From NCBI RefSeq assembly GCF_000516985.1, contig NW_006917092.1, positions 3,488,619 through 3,552,618 of the forward strand: a DNA stretch of 64,000 nucleotides. Direction: 5' to 3'. The position numbers and the translations under genes were made by a program. Origin of the DNA: Pestalotiopsis fici W106-1 (Eukaryota > Ascomycota > Sordariomycetes > Amphisphaeriales > Sporocadaceae). The notes under the pieces were generated by a model that made no database searches, was not told the DNA's origin, and worked only from the letters and a program-made list of their open reading frames with translations. This document shows, piece by piece, positions 21,252 through 31,315 of the stretch. The first letter of the stretch is position 1. Every line of letters begins with the position of its first letter.

Positions 21252-22430
21252 TCACCGAATGGTACAGGACTTGATGACGTTCTGCACCAGGCCATCTTTG
21301 CGGCAGAATTCGTCCGAAAAGGCCTTCATGTCGTTCGCCGAAAGAGCCCTACGGGCATCTGCTGCGTCCTTGAACGCACCCCGGGGGGGCTTGCCGCCTT
21401 TGAGTCCAGCAGCCCCTATGAGCATGCCCAGGATGGCAAAAGGTGCCGAATCTGGGTTCTTCACAATGTCCACGATACTGATGGCAGCATTTCCGGCCTC
21501 GCCAATAATGAGCGCGGCACTAGCAATACGCGCGGCGCCACCGAGAGCTGTCACGGCTTGGCCAGCAAAAGGGATGACGGCGAAGACAATGGTCAAGATG
21601 TTGAGCACCAACTCGCGCGTATGAGTCTCCTTCATTTCCTCGCCAATCTCCTTGATGTCCTTGATGCTCTTGGATGCGTCAGCAACATATGTCAGTGATT
21701 TCTCTCTTTAGGATTCATAAAAGCTTAAGTTAGAGAAGAGTGATACAGATAAGCTATTAGACACAGCTGTTTCCGAGTCATAGCCAAAAAGACATGCAGA
21801 AACGGGAAAAATGGTAGCGGCTACTTACCTGCATCATGAATATGGGCATACTGAAGGACGTCACAATGTCGGCATCCTCTGCATCAAAAGTGTCGCTTCA
21901 TTGCCCCATAGGTGCCCGCAGCTATGGCGACAAGTTCCTCAGTCGATGGGATAGCCTCGTCCACTATCTCTTTGGGGTTGTCAATCTCGATTTTCCTTTT
22001 GTCCTCGATGCGCCGAGGCCAGTTACGGCGCACGTAGTAGTTCTGAGCACATGTTGCCTGGCCTGGGCAGGGCGGCAGTCCAGGACATGGTGGGCATGGG
22101 TCAACCAGGGCGTGTTCGTCGACCCAATCTAGCCACTCCTTCTTGATACCTGTGGATGCTAGCAGCGCCGCATAATAGCCCTCTTCATCCCGCTTCGTGA
22201 ACTCGACGACACGAGGGCCTGGGTTGGGCCCCGGCGCCCACGTTGGGTTGGCCTCGAAGATTACGACGGCTCATTATCAATCGGCAGGGGGCCCTCGATT
22301 TACCAACGGGTTACCTACAGGGCCAAGCAATGCCGAGTCGACCGAGATGCGTACCAACGCCAAGCAGCTAACGGTCAATAAAATCAACTCAGAACGGCTA
22401 ATTTCACGAAAATAGCAGGATTTGAGTGTT
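21252..22430 (-). pseudogene. Decayed C-terminal part of a class V (GH18, killer-toxin-like) chitinase gene
   Basis: On the minus strand the last exon (21252-21701) encodes the helical C-terminal domain found behind the GH18 module in large fungal chitinases of this type: two hydrophobic stretches (LNILTIVFAVIPFAG and IASAALIIGEAGNAA), NPDSAPFAILG, and a terminal KSC. A 127-bp intron (21702-21828) precedes an upstream segment containing FEANPTW, FTKRDEEGYYAALL, GIKKEW and a Cys-Pro-rich loop. The reading frame breaks by one base near 21893-21903 and again near 22259-22268, and similarity fades above about 22.43 kb. The catalytic DxxDxDxE motif and the chitin-binding domains are not present. 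I read this as a 5'-truncated, frameshifted relic; family assignment rests on remembered domain pattern. Confidence 0.55.
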
Positions 22431-22646
22431 TGCAGTTGCGCAACCGAGACTGAAATGGACGTGGTGGGTCTGTCGGAACATAACGAGTTGAATATCAGTA
22501 TGCTTATTTTTAGGCTTATTACCTAGCAGGGTGGCGCACCCCGTTGGTCGGACCTCGAAAGTTATTCTTCTTCCTTTTCTCCATTCACACGCGCACAAGG
22601 GAACGCGCCGACTCCAGATCTTTCAATCCCACAAACGTCACATGAG

Positions 22647-24134
22647 ATGGCAGGCGGTAATCGTCCAACCGAGGCCGAGTGCTTTGCCGCTATCCGCGGG
22701 GAGAAGGTGCCCCGAGATGTCAGCAATCCCCTGGCGCTGGCATCACTGATTCGGGGCATCCGGCTTCACTATGCCTTTGCGACTAGTGGCGCGGTGACCG
22801 AGTTGAGCATGGCGAGTGCCGCCATTGCACGCGCCCGTAATGCGCGGCTCATCATGAGTGATGAGCTACCCGATGCCATGGCACCAGACAACCAGCCCTA
22901 CTGCATATGGTACCCTGATTTTGCCTCGGAACAAACGTATCGCGTGCTTGTGCAGCGATATCCCCAGATGCGATACCAAGTCGGCCGCGCGTGTGCTGCG
23001 GCAGGCTACCATGTTCTGTATCGAGAACTAGACTTATTGCCCGATGTCAGCATTGCAGAAGAAGCGCGGGAGGGAGAAACGGCTGGCGGGCGACTGATCT
23101 ACGAATCCATCATGAGTAGTCCACGTCGATACGCCGTCATGGATGACTGCCTCCTGAGCATCGACATTAACACTCCGAGGTCGCCCGCATTCCTTAATGG
23201 GGATACCGAAGTACGTTGGCGTCTTGATACACGCGTGGCTTTCACTCCTGTTCTTGCAAACCACAAACCCTGCATCGAGGAGGACATGCATGTGCATACC
23301 GAAGACCAGCCCATCACGTCTCTGCATCTCAATCTGAGCGATGAAGAAGTCAAGCTGCTATATGAGCCCTTGCCACCGGATCTGCCCACCATGAAGAAAA
23401 CCTTACTGACCCACATGGCGGCATTTGATGGAAACATTGATCGCTATGCCCGACTGGCGACGTCGGCAAGGACCATAAACATGACCGAGCTTGTATGCAT
23501 CGTCCGCGGTATTTATCATCATACCATGTTCGCTCGATGGTGGGCCAGCCAGATCGCCGACGGTACACCGCGGGTCAAGGCCTTGCAGGACAGCGGCTGG
23601 ACCTATCTGGCTCGGATTCGTGCGGCAATCTCTGCCCGTCGTATCATGTTGAATGACCCCCAAGAGTTCCGCGAAGATGGGTGGCCGGCCGGTGCGCCTC
23701 AGCCTTTCATGATCTGGTGGCCACTTCGACCTGACCACGACATGCTCGGTCTACTCGCCGACAAAGTCCCATCAATGAAGACGCAGGTCGCAGTGGCCGC
23801 CATTTATTGTGACTATGAAGGTCTTTACAAGCGGCTGCAACCGGATCCAAATTGGTATCTTTGGACTGCCGCAGCGAATTCTCGCAACACCTTCTATCGT
23901 CAAGATATAGAGAAGCGAGCAGAGGAACAGGGCATTGACCTGGATACTGGAAACACGCAGGATGAGGACGGATATTGTCTCGACTTCGACTTGGAGCCTA
24001 CCAGATTATTTACTTATGACGGGCAAACGCAGGACCGTTTATTTATCAGATTAGGACCTTATGGCGATGGTCAAAGACCCGACACTTCAGATGCAGAGCT
24101 CAAGATCTGGGATGACTTTGGAATACTACGCTAA
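22647..24134 (+). CDS. Unknown protein made of two similar halves
   Basis: Intronless 495-residue protein with no family I recognise, no signal peptide and no membrane segment. The two halves look alike. Residues about 30-160 contain LIRGIRLHYAF, an ARARNARLIMSDE helix, PYCIWYPD, a helix with RYPQMRYQVGRACAAAGY and LYREL. Residues about 275-410 contain CIVRGIYHHTMF, ARIRAAISARRIMLND, PFMIWWP, VPSMKTQVAVAAIYCDY and LYKRL. The order and spacing of IRGI, RxIMxD, IWxP, P-M-x-x-Q-V and LY-x-x-L are the same in both, suggesting an ancient internal duplication. It lies next to the chitinase relic in an accessory-looking region; function unknown. Confidence 0.75.
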   Translation: MAGGNRPTEAECFAAIRGEKVPRDVSNPLALASLIRGIRLHYAFATSGAVTELSMASAAIARARNARLIMSDELPDAMAPDNQPYCIWYPDFASEQTYRVLVQRYPQMRYQVGRACAAAGYHVLYRELDLLPDVSIAEEAREGETAGGRLIYESIMSSPRRYAVMDDCLLSIDINTPRSPAFLNGDTEVRWRLDTRVAFTPVLANHKPCIEEDMHVHTEDQPITSLHLNLSDEEVKLLYEPLPPDLPTMKKTLLTHMAAFDGNIDRYARLATSARTINMTELVCIVRGIYHHTMFARWWASQIADGTPRVKALQDSGWTYLARIRAAISARRIMLNDPQEFREDGWPAGAPQPFMIWWPLRPDHDMLGLLADKVPSMKTQVAVAAIYCDYEGLYKRLQPDPNWYLWTAAANSRNTFYRQDIEKRAEEQGIDLDTGNTQDEDGYCLDFDLEPTRLFTYDGQTQDRLFIRLGPYGDGQRPDTSDAELKIWDDFGILR

Positions 24135-25774
24135 TTGGAAATTGGTGAATACACACGAGATCAGTTTCTCGGTGTGATTGCTTGACTTGTAATGTTTCCT
24201 TCAGCATCCATCGATCACAACATATATCTGTCAAAGTGTAGAAATAAGTGGTGCGCTTCCTGACACATGTATATTTCTTTGACCATGCGACCATTATTGG
24301 ATGTGAACAACTAAACTAATACAAAAATTATTATACCACACCCATCATACCTTTTCAAATATCTACCTGGCAAAAATAGACCGTTTTATATCCATGCTTG
24401 ATTGTGAACCAACTCAGCATATTTGCTAGTGTGATAAATGCCAGACGCAATAATCTACTAATTGCAGATATATAACGAGGCTTGGCAGAAACATGGGTTA
24501 CGCGCGATTGAAAGCTTGATGATGTATATAGCCCAACTGTTACGAAATCGAAGTGATGTTTATAGTTGCCTGTGTTGTTCCCCCCCCCCCCCCCCCCCCC
24601 CCCTTTTTTTTTTCCAAGCAGCAACCAAGTCAGGGTATTGGGCCTGAAGGCTTATTGCTTAAATATGGAATGGAAGATAAGAGTTCCAAATGATTGACAA
24701 AACGAGTGGATTTATTTGCAAATGAACGTAGGATTCTAGATGAATGCATGATGTTTGAGATATGAGGGGGGGTCTAAGACGCCGACACGAGGCCAGGGTA
24801 CAACCTCAGATCAACAGCCTTGTCAATCGTTATAGCCCTTTGATGAAATGACGTTTCGTACGTCGACGAGAAGCTTGCGCTTCAATTTGGAATGGCATCA
24901 AAAAGGTACCAAGCTGGGAAATTTAGGCACTACTGCGCACTTGTCACCACACCGGGATTATATCATACATTCACATCGTCGCAACGAGACACACGGACAT
25001 GACAATGGTGCAAACATCTTTCCTGGAGAACCTACAAATCGATGTCTCCGTGACGTGGAAAAAAAAAAAAAACTGCGCCTAGCATTTCTATAACTGTCAA
25101 AAATACACACCCCTCTACAATCATGACCATCCTTAAATAGAATTCCCCCTAAATACCGCGGCGCTCGGCCTAGGCCTAATCTCGATTACGCCCGCCGGGG
25201 CTGCCCAGGCGATGCGCATTAACGCGCTCAAAATCAGCCGGGCGATGCCGCCGGACGCCGACGCTGAGCCCCGGCGAAAGTGCGACCATCGTCGCGGAGC
25301 TGCGGAAGCCCATCGTGCCCGGCAGCGCATAAACTGGTTCCGGGAAGGCAAAGGTCTGTTTGAAAAGGATATGAATGGCGGTCTGACCAGTTTTGACCAA
25401 AAAGGAGTTGCAGAGAGACGGGTAGAAATTGCAGGGTGTCGGCGCCGGTGTGGGTTCGTTGACTGGTAGCTAGGAGTATGACACTGCCCATATTTAAAGA
25501 CATTCTGTTCGATTGACAGTTACCATGGCTGTCCACGTCGATGGCCCGCAATGTCTTGACGGTTAATCTTTGTCAACGGACGAAAGGCCCTTGTGGACCT
25601 CGTTGCCATGGCGACTAAAACGATTAGGCAGCTAGTCTTGGCATCGACTGGCTCTCAGCCGCAAACTGACGGCGAAGCCTTTATGGCAAGTGGAAGGACT
25701 AAATGATGTAAGGATATACCATCATCAACCAAGGGACGGACCTGTGTTAAATGCGCAAGTGGCAATCCATCAAT
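24135..25774. other. Intergenic region with homopolymer tract
   Basis: About 1.6 kb without a supported gene. It holds a C24-T10 tract (listed separately), an A-run near 25060, and a GC-rich patch at 25140-25350 that is unlike its surroundings but yields only short unconvincing frames. Confidence 0.45.
24580..24613. repeat. Homopolymer tract: 24 C followed by 10 T
   Basis: A pure C-run at 24580-24603 directly followed by a T-run at 24604-24613. Tracts of this length are unstable in replication and in sequencing, so the stated length should be treated as approximate. Confidence 0.8.
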
Positions 25775-27442
25775 ATGCGCGAAGTTGTAAGCGAACGAGA
25801 TTTGCGCTCCTGTACGTTATGGGCTTTACGCCAATATAACGGTAAGCTGTAGATCTTCGCTGACTTGCAATCACTCTGCGTAAAGATCCATCTTTCGGTT
25901 GGGGGATGTGTAAGTCACCTCGAAGACAGATGGTTGGGTTTTGAAATTTACCAAATCGTCTAGGGCAGCCGAATTGGGTCAGCTTTCTGGTATGTCAGTA
26001 TTTCATGTTTCCGATGAGTACCTACTGATCGACTAATGGATGTACGTAGGGAGATGATTGCAAAAGAGCATGGATTCGTCGAGAATGGGCCGTCCAAAGG
26101 CACAGAAGACGCTGAGCATCAAAATCTCGAAGTCTATTTCCACGAGGTGACAAGACTCCAATTCCTCGATCTCTTGGGCGTACTTTGCAGAAGTTGATAC
26201 AGTTACAAGCCTTACCATGGTATTCACACGCCTCGAGCCATATTTGTCGACCTGGAGCCGAGTATGATCGACGAAGTCCGCTCAGGAGGATATGGCAAGT
26301 CCTTCCGACCCGACAACTTCATCTCTGGCGAATATGGTGGCGGAGGCAATTGGGCTCAAGGGCATTATGGGAGGGGCGCTGAGCTGACTGAAAACGTCCT
26401 CGATGCAGTGCGCCGGGAGGCAGAGAGTTGCGATTGCCTCCAAGGCTTCCAAATCTGCCATTCTATAGGGGGTGGTACAGGTGCGGGCTTGGGGACACTC
26501 CTTCTCGCCAAGTTGAAAGACGAATTTCCCGATCGCATTATGTCCACCTTCTCCGTGCTGCCATCACCAAAGGTCGCCGAGACTTTGGTGGAGACGTACA
26601 GCGCGGTCTTGTCGATTCATCACCTCACTGAATACAGTGATCAGAGTTTTTGCTTTGACAATGGCAAGTTGCACGATACATGCACTCGGAATCTAAACAT
26701 GCCCCAACCAACATACGACGCTTACAATCGTTTGATCTCGACCGCCATGTCGGGTATATCGGCCTCCCTTAGGTTTCCCGGCCAGCTGAATTCGGATCTT
26801 TGCAAAACGCACATGAACTTGGTCTCGTTTCCACGAATGCACTTTCTTACTGTAGGACAAGCACCTCTGTCTGAAATAGAATCCGACGTGCGAGAGACGC
26901 AGAGCCTCACTGCCGAGCGCTTGGCAAAGGAGGTTTTCGATTCTAAGAACCTCATGACCGCCGGCGATTTCAGTGACGGGCGGCACTTGGCATGCTCTAC
27001 AATGTTGTAAGCACCTATGGATCAACACTCTAGTCTCTCCTTTCTCTGTTATTTGTCATTAGTCACTAACCATTGCTTGACCCCAAGTCGCGGTCGGCTT
27101 TCCATGGAAGACATCGAGGACCAGATCCGCAATATGCAAAACCGAAATTCGGAAAGTTTCAAGCGAGGAATTCCACACAACTTCCAAACGTCATATTGCT
27201 CGGTGGCACAGTCGAGTATGGAACTATCTAGCACATTGATTAGCAACTCAACGTCTATCCAAAGCACCTTCGAGCGCCTCGGCGACGACTTCACCACAAT
27301 GTTTCGTCGAAAGGCTTACATGCGCTCGTACACCATGGGAGACCTGGCCATAGATGAGATGGACTTTACAGAGGCCCATTCCAATATACTGGACCTTGTC
27401 TCTGAGTGTCAAGAGTGCCATGCACCTGTAGAGCATAAATGA
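25775..27442 (+). CDS. Divergent beta-tubulin paralogue
   Basis: A 436-residue beta-tubulin with exons 25775-25786, 25886-25909, 25964-25989, 26050-26146, 26210-27006 and 27088-27442; every junction keeps frame and the numbering stays aligned with ordinary beta-tubulin to at least residue 201. Seen: N-terminal MREV, Cys12, the GTP-binding loop GGGTGAG at 140-146, RFPGQLNSDL, and FTTMFRRKAY near the C-terminus. It is unusual: Glu198 is Gln (SDQSFC), the Cys before RFPGQLN is Ser, many core positions differ, and the acidic C-terminal tail is replaced by a short Cys-containing ECQECHAP end. Tyr50, Phe167 and Phe200 are kept. It should still bind GTP, but is probably a minor or specialised isotype. 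One intron uses an AAG acceptor (26207-26209), chosen because it restores both frame and length. Confidence 0.9.
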
Positions 27443-28258
27443 GATTGAGATAGAACTGACCGACATCGTCAGGCACCTAGAAAATGGAACTTGGTTCTAA
27501 ACTTGAGCGCCTTTAGCTATTTTATTAAAATACGTCATTAGTTACTGCTTGTCGTCCATACTAATTTCTCACGGCTAACTCCATCCCTTAGTGTCTTAAA
27601 TGCGTTAATAGCTTTATCGAAAACTTTATCGCTTCTAGTTACACGGTACCTATGGGTACGAATTCGGCGGTCTCAGGATAAATCTGCCTGGCGAAAATGG
27701 ACCGTTCTCGTTATAGCCTGTAACACAGAAACCTGTAGCTTTTGAATTACGCTACTGGTGGGACAGCCTTCCGTCCTTATAACAGTTATTTAAGATTATC
27801 AGCTTAACTCGCTTAAGGACCAAGCTCGAAGTGAAATCGAAAACCTCGGAAAATATTTACCCGCAACTATTCTTTTTTTTTGGGCTGTTTTGAATAAAGC
27901 ATACTGACAGTTTGTGATACAGTTATACGAGCATGTATTGTAGGTTTGAGGGAGTCACAATAATGAAGTAAGCTGACACCGTTAAGAGGTATGGGTTTGG
28001 GTATGGTTACAAGTTGTGTTGTATCTGTCTAAGTTCTATTCAAAGTGGGATCATACCGTCCCATTTATACATTCATACGTTGAGAAGATTTGTCATCTTC
28101 CCTGGAGCATATGGACCAGGTCCGGAAGCTCCCTGTTCTCATCAAGGCCTTCCCCATGCTCCCTGTACATGGTCTCAAAAGGCACCTTCGTTATCTAACT
28201 GACTGCCACAAAAAAGCCACGGCAGGCAACATTACTGAGGAATAGGTAAAAACATACA
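27443..28258. other. Intergenic region
   Basis: 816 bp, AT-leaning, with no credible gene; likely 3' ends of the beta-tubulin paralogue and of the converging acidic protein gene. Confidence 0.45.
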
Positions 28259-29351
28259 TCATCGCTTTCCAAACTCCATTAAATCAGCCTTGCAACTCTG
28301 TCGATTGAAATTATCCGGCCAACCGTGGCGCTTGTAGATATCAAACACTTCCTATACCGACAGCAATCAGCAGATGCGGTGCACTTGAATAAAGGCCACA
28401 GGGTTTAGGGGAATAAAGTAGTCATGACTTACTTGAGCCTTGCTGCTTATAGGTCCCACGGTATCATCGCCACCATCCTCTTCATCGTGTTCTATCCATG
28501 GAAGACTAGGGGAGGGTGCGTCAATACTCGGTCTGCCGGCGTCGTCGATGAGAGTATTGACCTCGTCATCGGACAGATTGAAGTTATCTGCCTCGTCATC
28601 ACCGCCCCCCGAATCGCTGTCTGAATCGTCCTCGTCATACTCGTACTCGTCGTCGGACTCCAGGATGGAAGCCTCGGCGTCCGATTGAGGCAGCGCCCTG
28701 TGCCACCACAGTGCCGAGAATGGGCTCTTGGAACTTGGCACGGGCAGCCATACCAGCTTGGCCCATCGCCGCCGCCAAAGATCAAAGAAGGCAGCGGCCG
28801 GCATGGTGGGGTACGCCATCCACTTGTCTTGCTTGGGGAGATCCTCGTATTCCGCGTATGGGATCATTAAATAGTCCTCGAGCATCGACCACTCAGTAAT
28901 GCTATCTAACCACAGATCAGCATTGTAGTACGTGGGGCGCAACCAGAGATGATGCAGTCAGCTCACTCGTTTCCGTGTCAAGCAGCAGATCCGTGCCATC
29001 TCGACCCGCGTGGGCAGTGAGCCAAATACAATGTGGCGGCGTCGGCTGACGCTCTTCCATATCTTCGCCGTACACCCCACCGCTGGAGTAATCTATCGCC
29101 AGTGTGGTGGGCGAGAGCATCCACCGACGCCCAGCCTGGGATGGCTGACGCAGATAGGGTAAGTGGCGGAGCAGCTCGATTACATGGTCTGATCTACCCC
29201 GGGCGCGGAGTATCTCTGCGTTCACACCTGGCCAGCCGTCTGGTGGTGGTTCAAGGATCGCATCCGCGTCTATGTAGGGCGGCTTAGTGGCCGCCTGATA
29301 GAATTGGCGAACAGCCTGAGCCAGCGCTGTCGTGTGGGCATCGCGTGGCAT
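28259..29351 (-). CDS. Hypothetical protein with acidic linker and C-terminal HGWP motif
   Basis: A 316-residue protein of unknown function. Minus-strand exons 28967-29351, 28433-28905 and 28259-28351. Two long frames seem to overlap out of phase near 28930, but a 61-bp intron (GTGAGC...TTAG with GCTGAT branch-like site) and an 81-bp second intron restore one continuous protein. The N-terminal part has IDADAILEPPPDGWP and TPPHCIWLTAHAG; the centre FFDLWRRRWAKLVWLP resembles SMI1/KNR4-like or related fungal folds only loosely. Residues about 215-265 form a strongly acidic Asp/Glu/Ser linker. The last exon encodes DIYKRHGWPDNF, an ending I associate with a set of uncharacterised fungal proteins. 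A TATATATA stretch at 29461-29470 is about 110 bp upstream. Confidence 0.78.
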
Positions 29352-29912
29352 GGTTAAAGTGATTGCAAGTCGTCGAAACCAGTACTGCGGTGCGAGTCTG
29401 CCTGAAGGAGAGATGGCGTAGTGCTTCACTTAGAGGAGTTGTCTTCCATCGGGCCATGCATTATATATATGGTTGGCGGCAGGTTTAATGCCTTCTGGTA
29501 GATTCTATGCCGCTGCGAGCAGTTGTTGAATTGTGTTTTCTTCAACGCGCTGGAAACGTAAGCCTGACTCTATGCCAGATTCGGCTCAGGTAAAGAATTC
29601 TATCGTTAATTGACTCAAAAGGATGTGTATTAAAAATGATACACTTTCCGCGTTGAAAGGGATAATGTAACGGTTGCCATACCAACATGAAATCATGTAT
29701 GGGCGCAGGATTAGTCCGGAGTTGGCGACTGTGCCGCTTTACAACATGTCGGATGCAGGGGGCCATTTGCCATTCTTATATCCCACACACGAAAGCACTT
29801 GGAACGGCTTCTCATCTCGTGGGGCACGGAGGCGGCTAAAATACTAAAAAAACTTAGGTATTGCTTGTGCTCGCGCAGTCAACCACCCCTGAGAAAGTCG
29901 ACGCGCGCCAAG
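29352..29912. promoter_or_regulatory. Shared region between divergent acidic-protein and F-box genes
   Basis: 561 bp between two divergent starts. TATATATA at 29461-29470 probably serves the minus-strand gene. No other element recognised. Confidence 0.45.
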
Positions 29913-31315
29913 ATGGAACGTCTGCCGGACGAGATCTGGCTCGAGATCGTCGCCGGTCTCGGGGATTCGCATCACGCGCTCGCCGCGTTTGCCCGCGTCT
30001 GCCGCAAGGGATACGACCTGGCGAAGCCGCCGCTGTATGAGCGACTGCCGCCGCCGGGCGCCGGCTCGCGCATCTCGCAGTTTCTGGTCCGGACGCTGTG
30101 CGAGAATGAGACTATTGCGGATCTCGTCCGCCGCGGCGAGTTTGTAGAAGGTGTGAATTACGATTTCGAGGATTCTGAGGTCCTGCCCGTGGTCCAGGCT
30201 AGCGCCAGGCTCCCGGACGACTTTAAGAGCGCCCTCATCAACGGGGGGTTCGACTTGGGCGAGGGTGTATATCCCGATTGGCACGCTCTCTTCGTGGCGC
30301 TGCTCCCCAACCTAGAGGAGCTGGCGATCGAGGTACGGCAGATGCAATATTTCGCTCAATCAAGCACATAATTCTCTCCAAGTCAGGGCTCTGCTGACAC
30401 ATCCGTGACTGGCAGATCCCATATGATGCAGCGGCGCTCAAAAAGGCGTTGGGCGTGAACCGTCTCCCCAGACTCCGGAAACTGAGCGTTTTCCACGCTG
30501 ACACCGAGGGGGCGGCTGACCTGTGGTACTTGATGCCCGAGCTGTTCCAGGTCGGCGCTACCACGCTCGAGACCTTTGAGGGGCATGCCAATGACTGGTC
30601 CCTTGAGCTCAGCGGTGACCCGGCCAAGCCGCCTAACAGCACTGTCGTACACGAGACGCTGAGGTACCTCACCCTGCAACTGTCACTCTTTGACGCGGCC
30701 GGTCTCGCGCGCCTGCTTACCTCCTGCCCGCGGCTCGTGTCCCTGCGCCTCCACTGGGGTGACGCCTGCATTAGCGACTCTTTCGAACTAGATCTACCGG
30801 GGACGGGACAGACGATTCGCGAGTACGCACCCGCCGAGCTCGAGGTGCTCCTGCTCAATCCCGTGGACCACGCAAATTACGACACAGTGACGGAGGGTGT
30901 CGGCTCGTTGCGAAGTTTGAAGCGGCTTCGCGAGCTGCACTTATCCCACGACGTACTGGCTGGCGTGGTCAATGGGGCCGCGGACGGCCCGGGTAGTCCT
31001 CTTCATAGAGACGCCCTGGTGCGGCTGCTACCAGCTTCCCTCGAGGAGCTGTACCTGGAGATCCGCCACTCGCCACCGCCACAGCGTGTACTAGCAGCGC
31101 AGGTCCGGCATTTAGTGCGGGATCCTGAACAGTTTCCGAACCTGTGGCGGGTTGAGCTGGGTGTTCTCGACCCTACGGGATTTGACATGCGTGGATGGAC
31201 TAACTATGGATGGACGGCGACGGTTATTGATCTAAAAAAGGATGGGAATTGGGATGCGAATTGGCTCGAAATGCGCACAGCTAACCGCATCCGTCTGGAG
31301 AGGATACGAAACTGA
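29913..31315 (+). CDS. F-box / leucine-rich-repeat-like protein
   Basis: A 439-residue protein; exons 29913-30332 and 30416-31315, 83-bp intron with CAG acceptor, phase 0. The N-terminus MERLPDEIWLEIVAGL followed by LAAFARVCRKGYDLAKPPLY is a typical F-box that would bind Skp1 in SCF ubiquitin ligases. The rest has irregular leucine-rich segments (LLPNLEELAIE, LPRLRKLSVF, LRYLTLQLSL, LRELHLSHDVL, LPASLEELYLEI), consistent with a curved substrate-recognition domain. The ATG at 29913 was chosen because it starts exactly at the F-box; an upstream in-frame extension adds an unrelated basic stretch. DNA here is more GC-rich than the flanks. Target unknown. Confidence 0.88.

Noticed and set aside
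25133..25469. GC-rich patch with short frames on both strands
   Set aside because: Looked like a possible gene remnant or insertion, but no frame shows a domain or extends by splicing.
26147..26209. Apparent frame break before the main beta-tubulin exon
   Set aside because: Using donor GTGACA at 26147 and the AAG acceptor ending at 26209 restores frame and gives exactly the residue count of ordinary beta-tubulins.
28917..28942. Apparent frameshift between two overlapping minus-strand frames
   Set aside because: A 61-bp intron (28906-28966) with good donor, branch-like and acceptor signals joins the frames into one protein.
29844..30858. Long minus-strand frames of 146 and 206 codons
   Set aside because: They are antisense to the F-box gene in GC-rich DNA and have no domain features; typical shadow frames.
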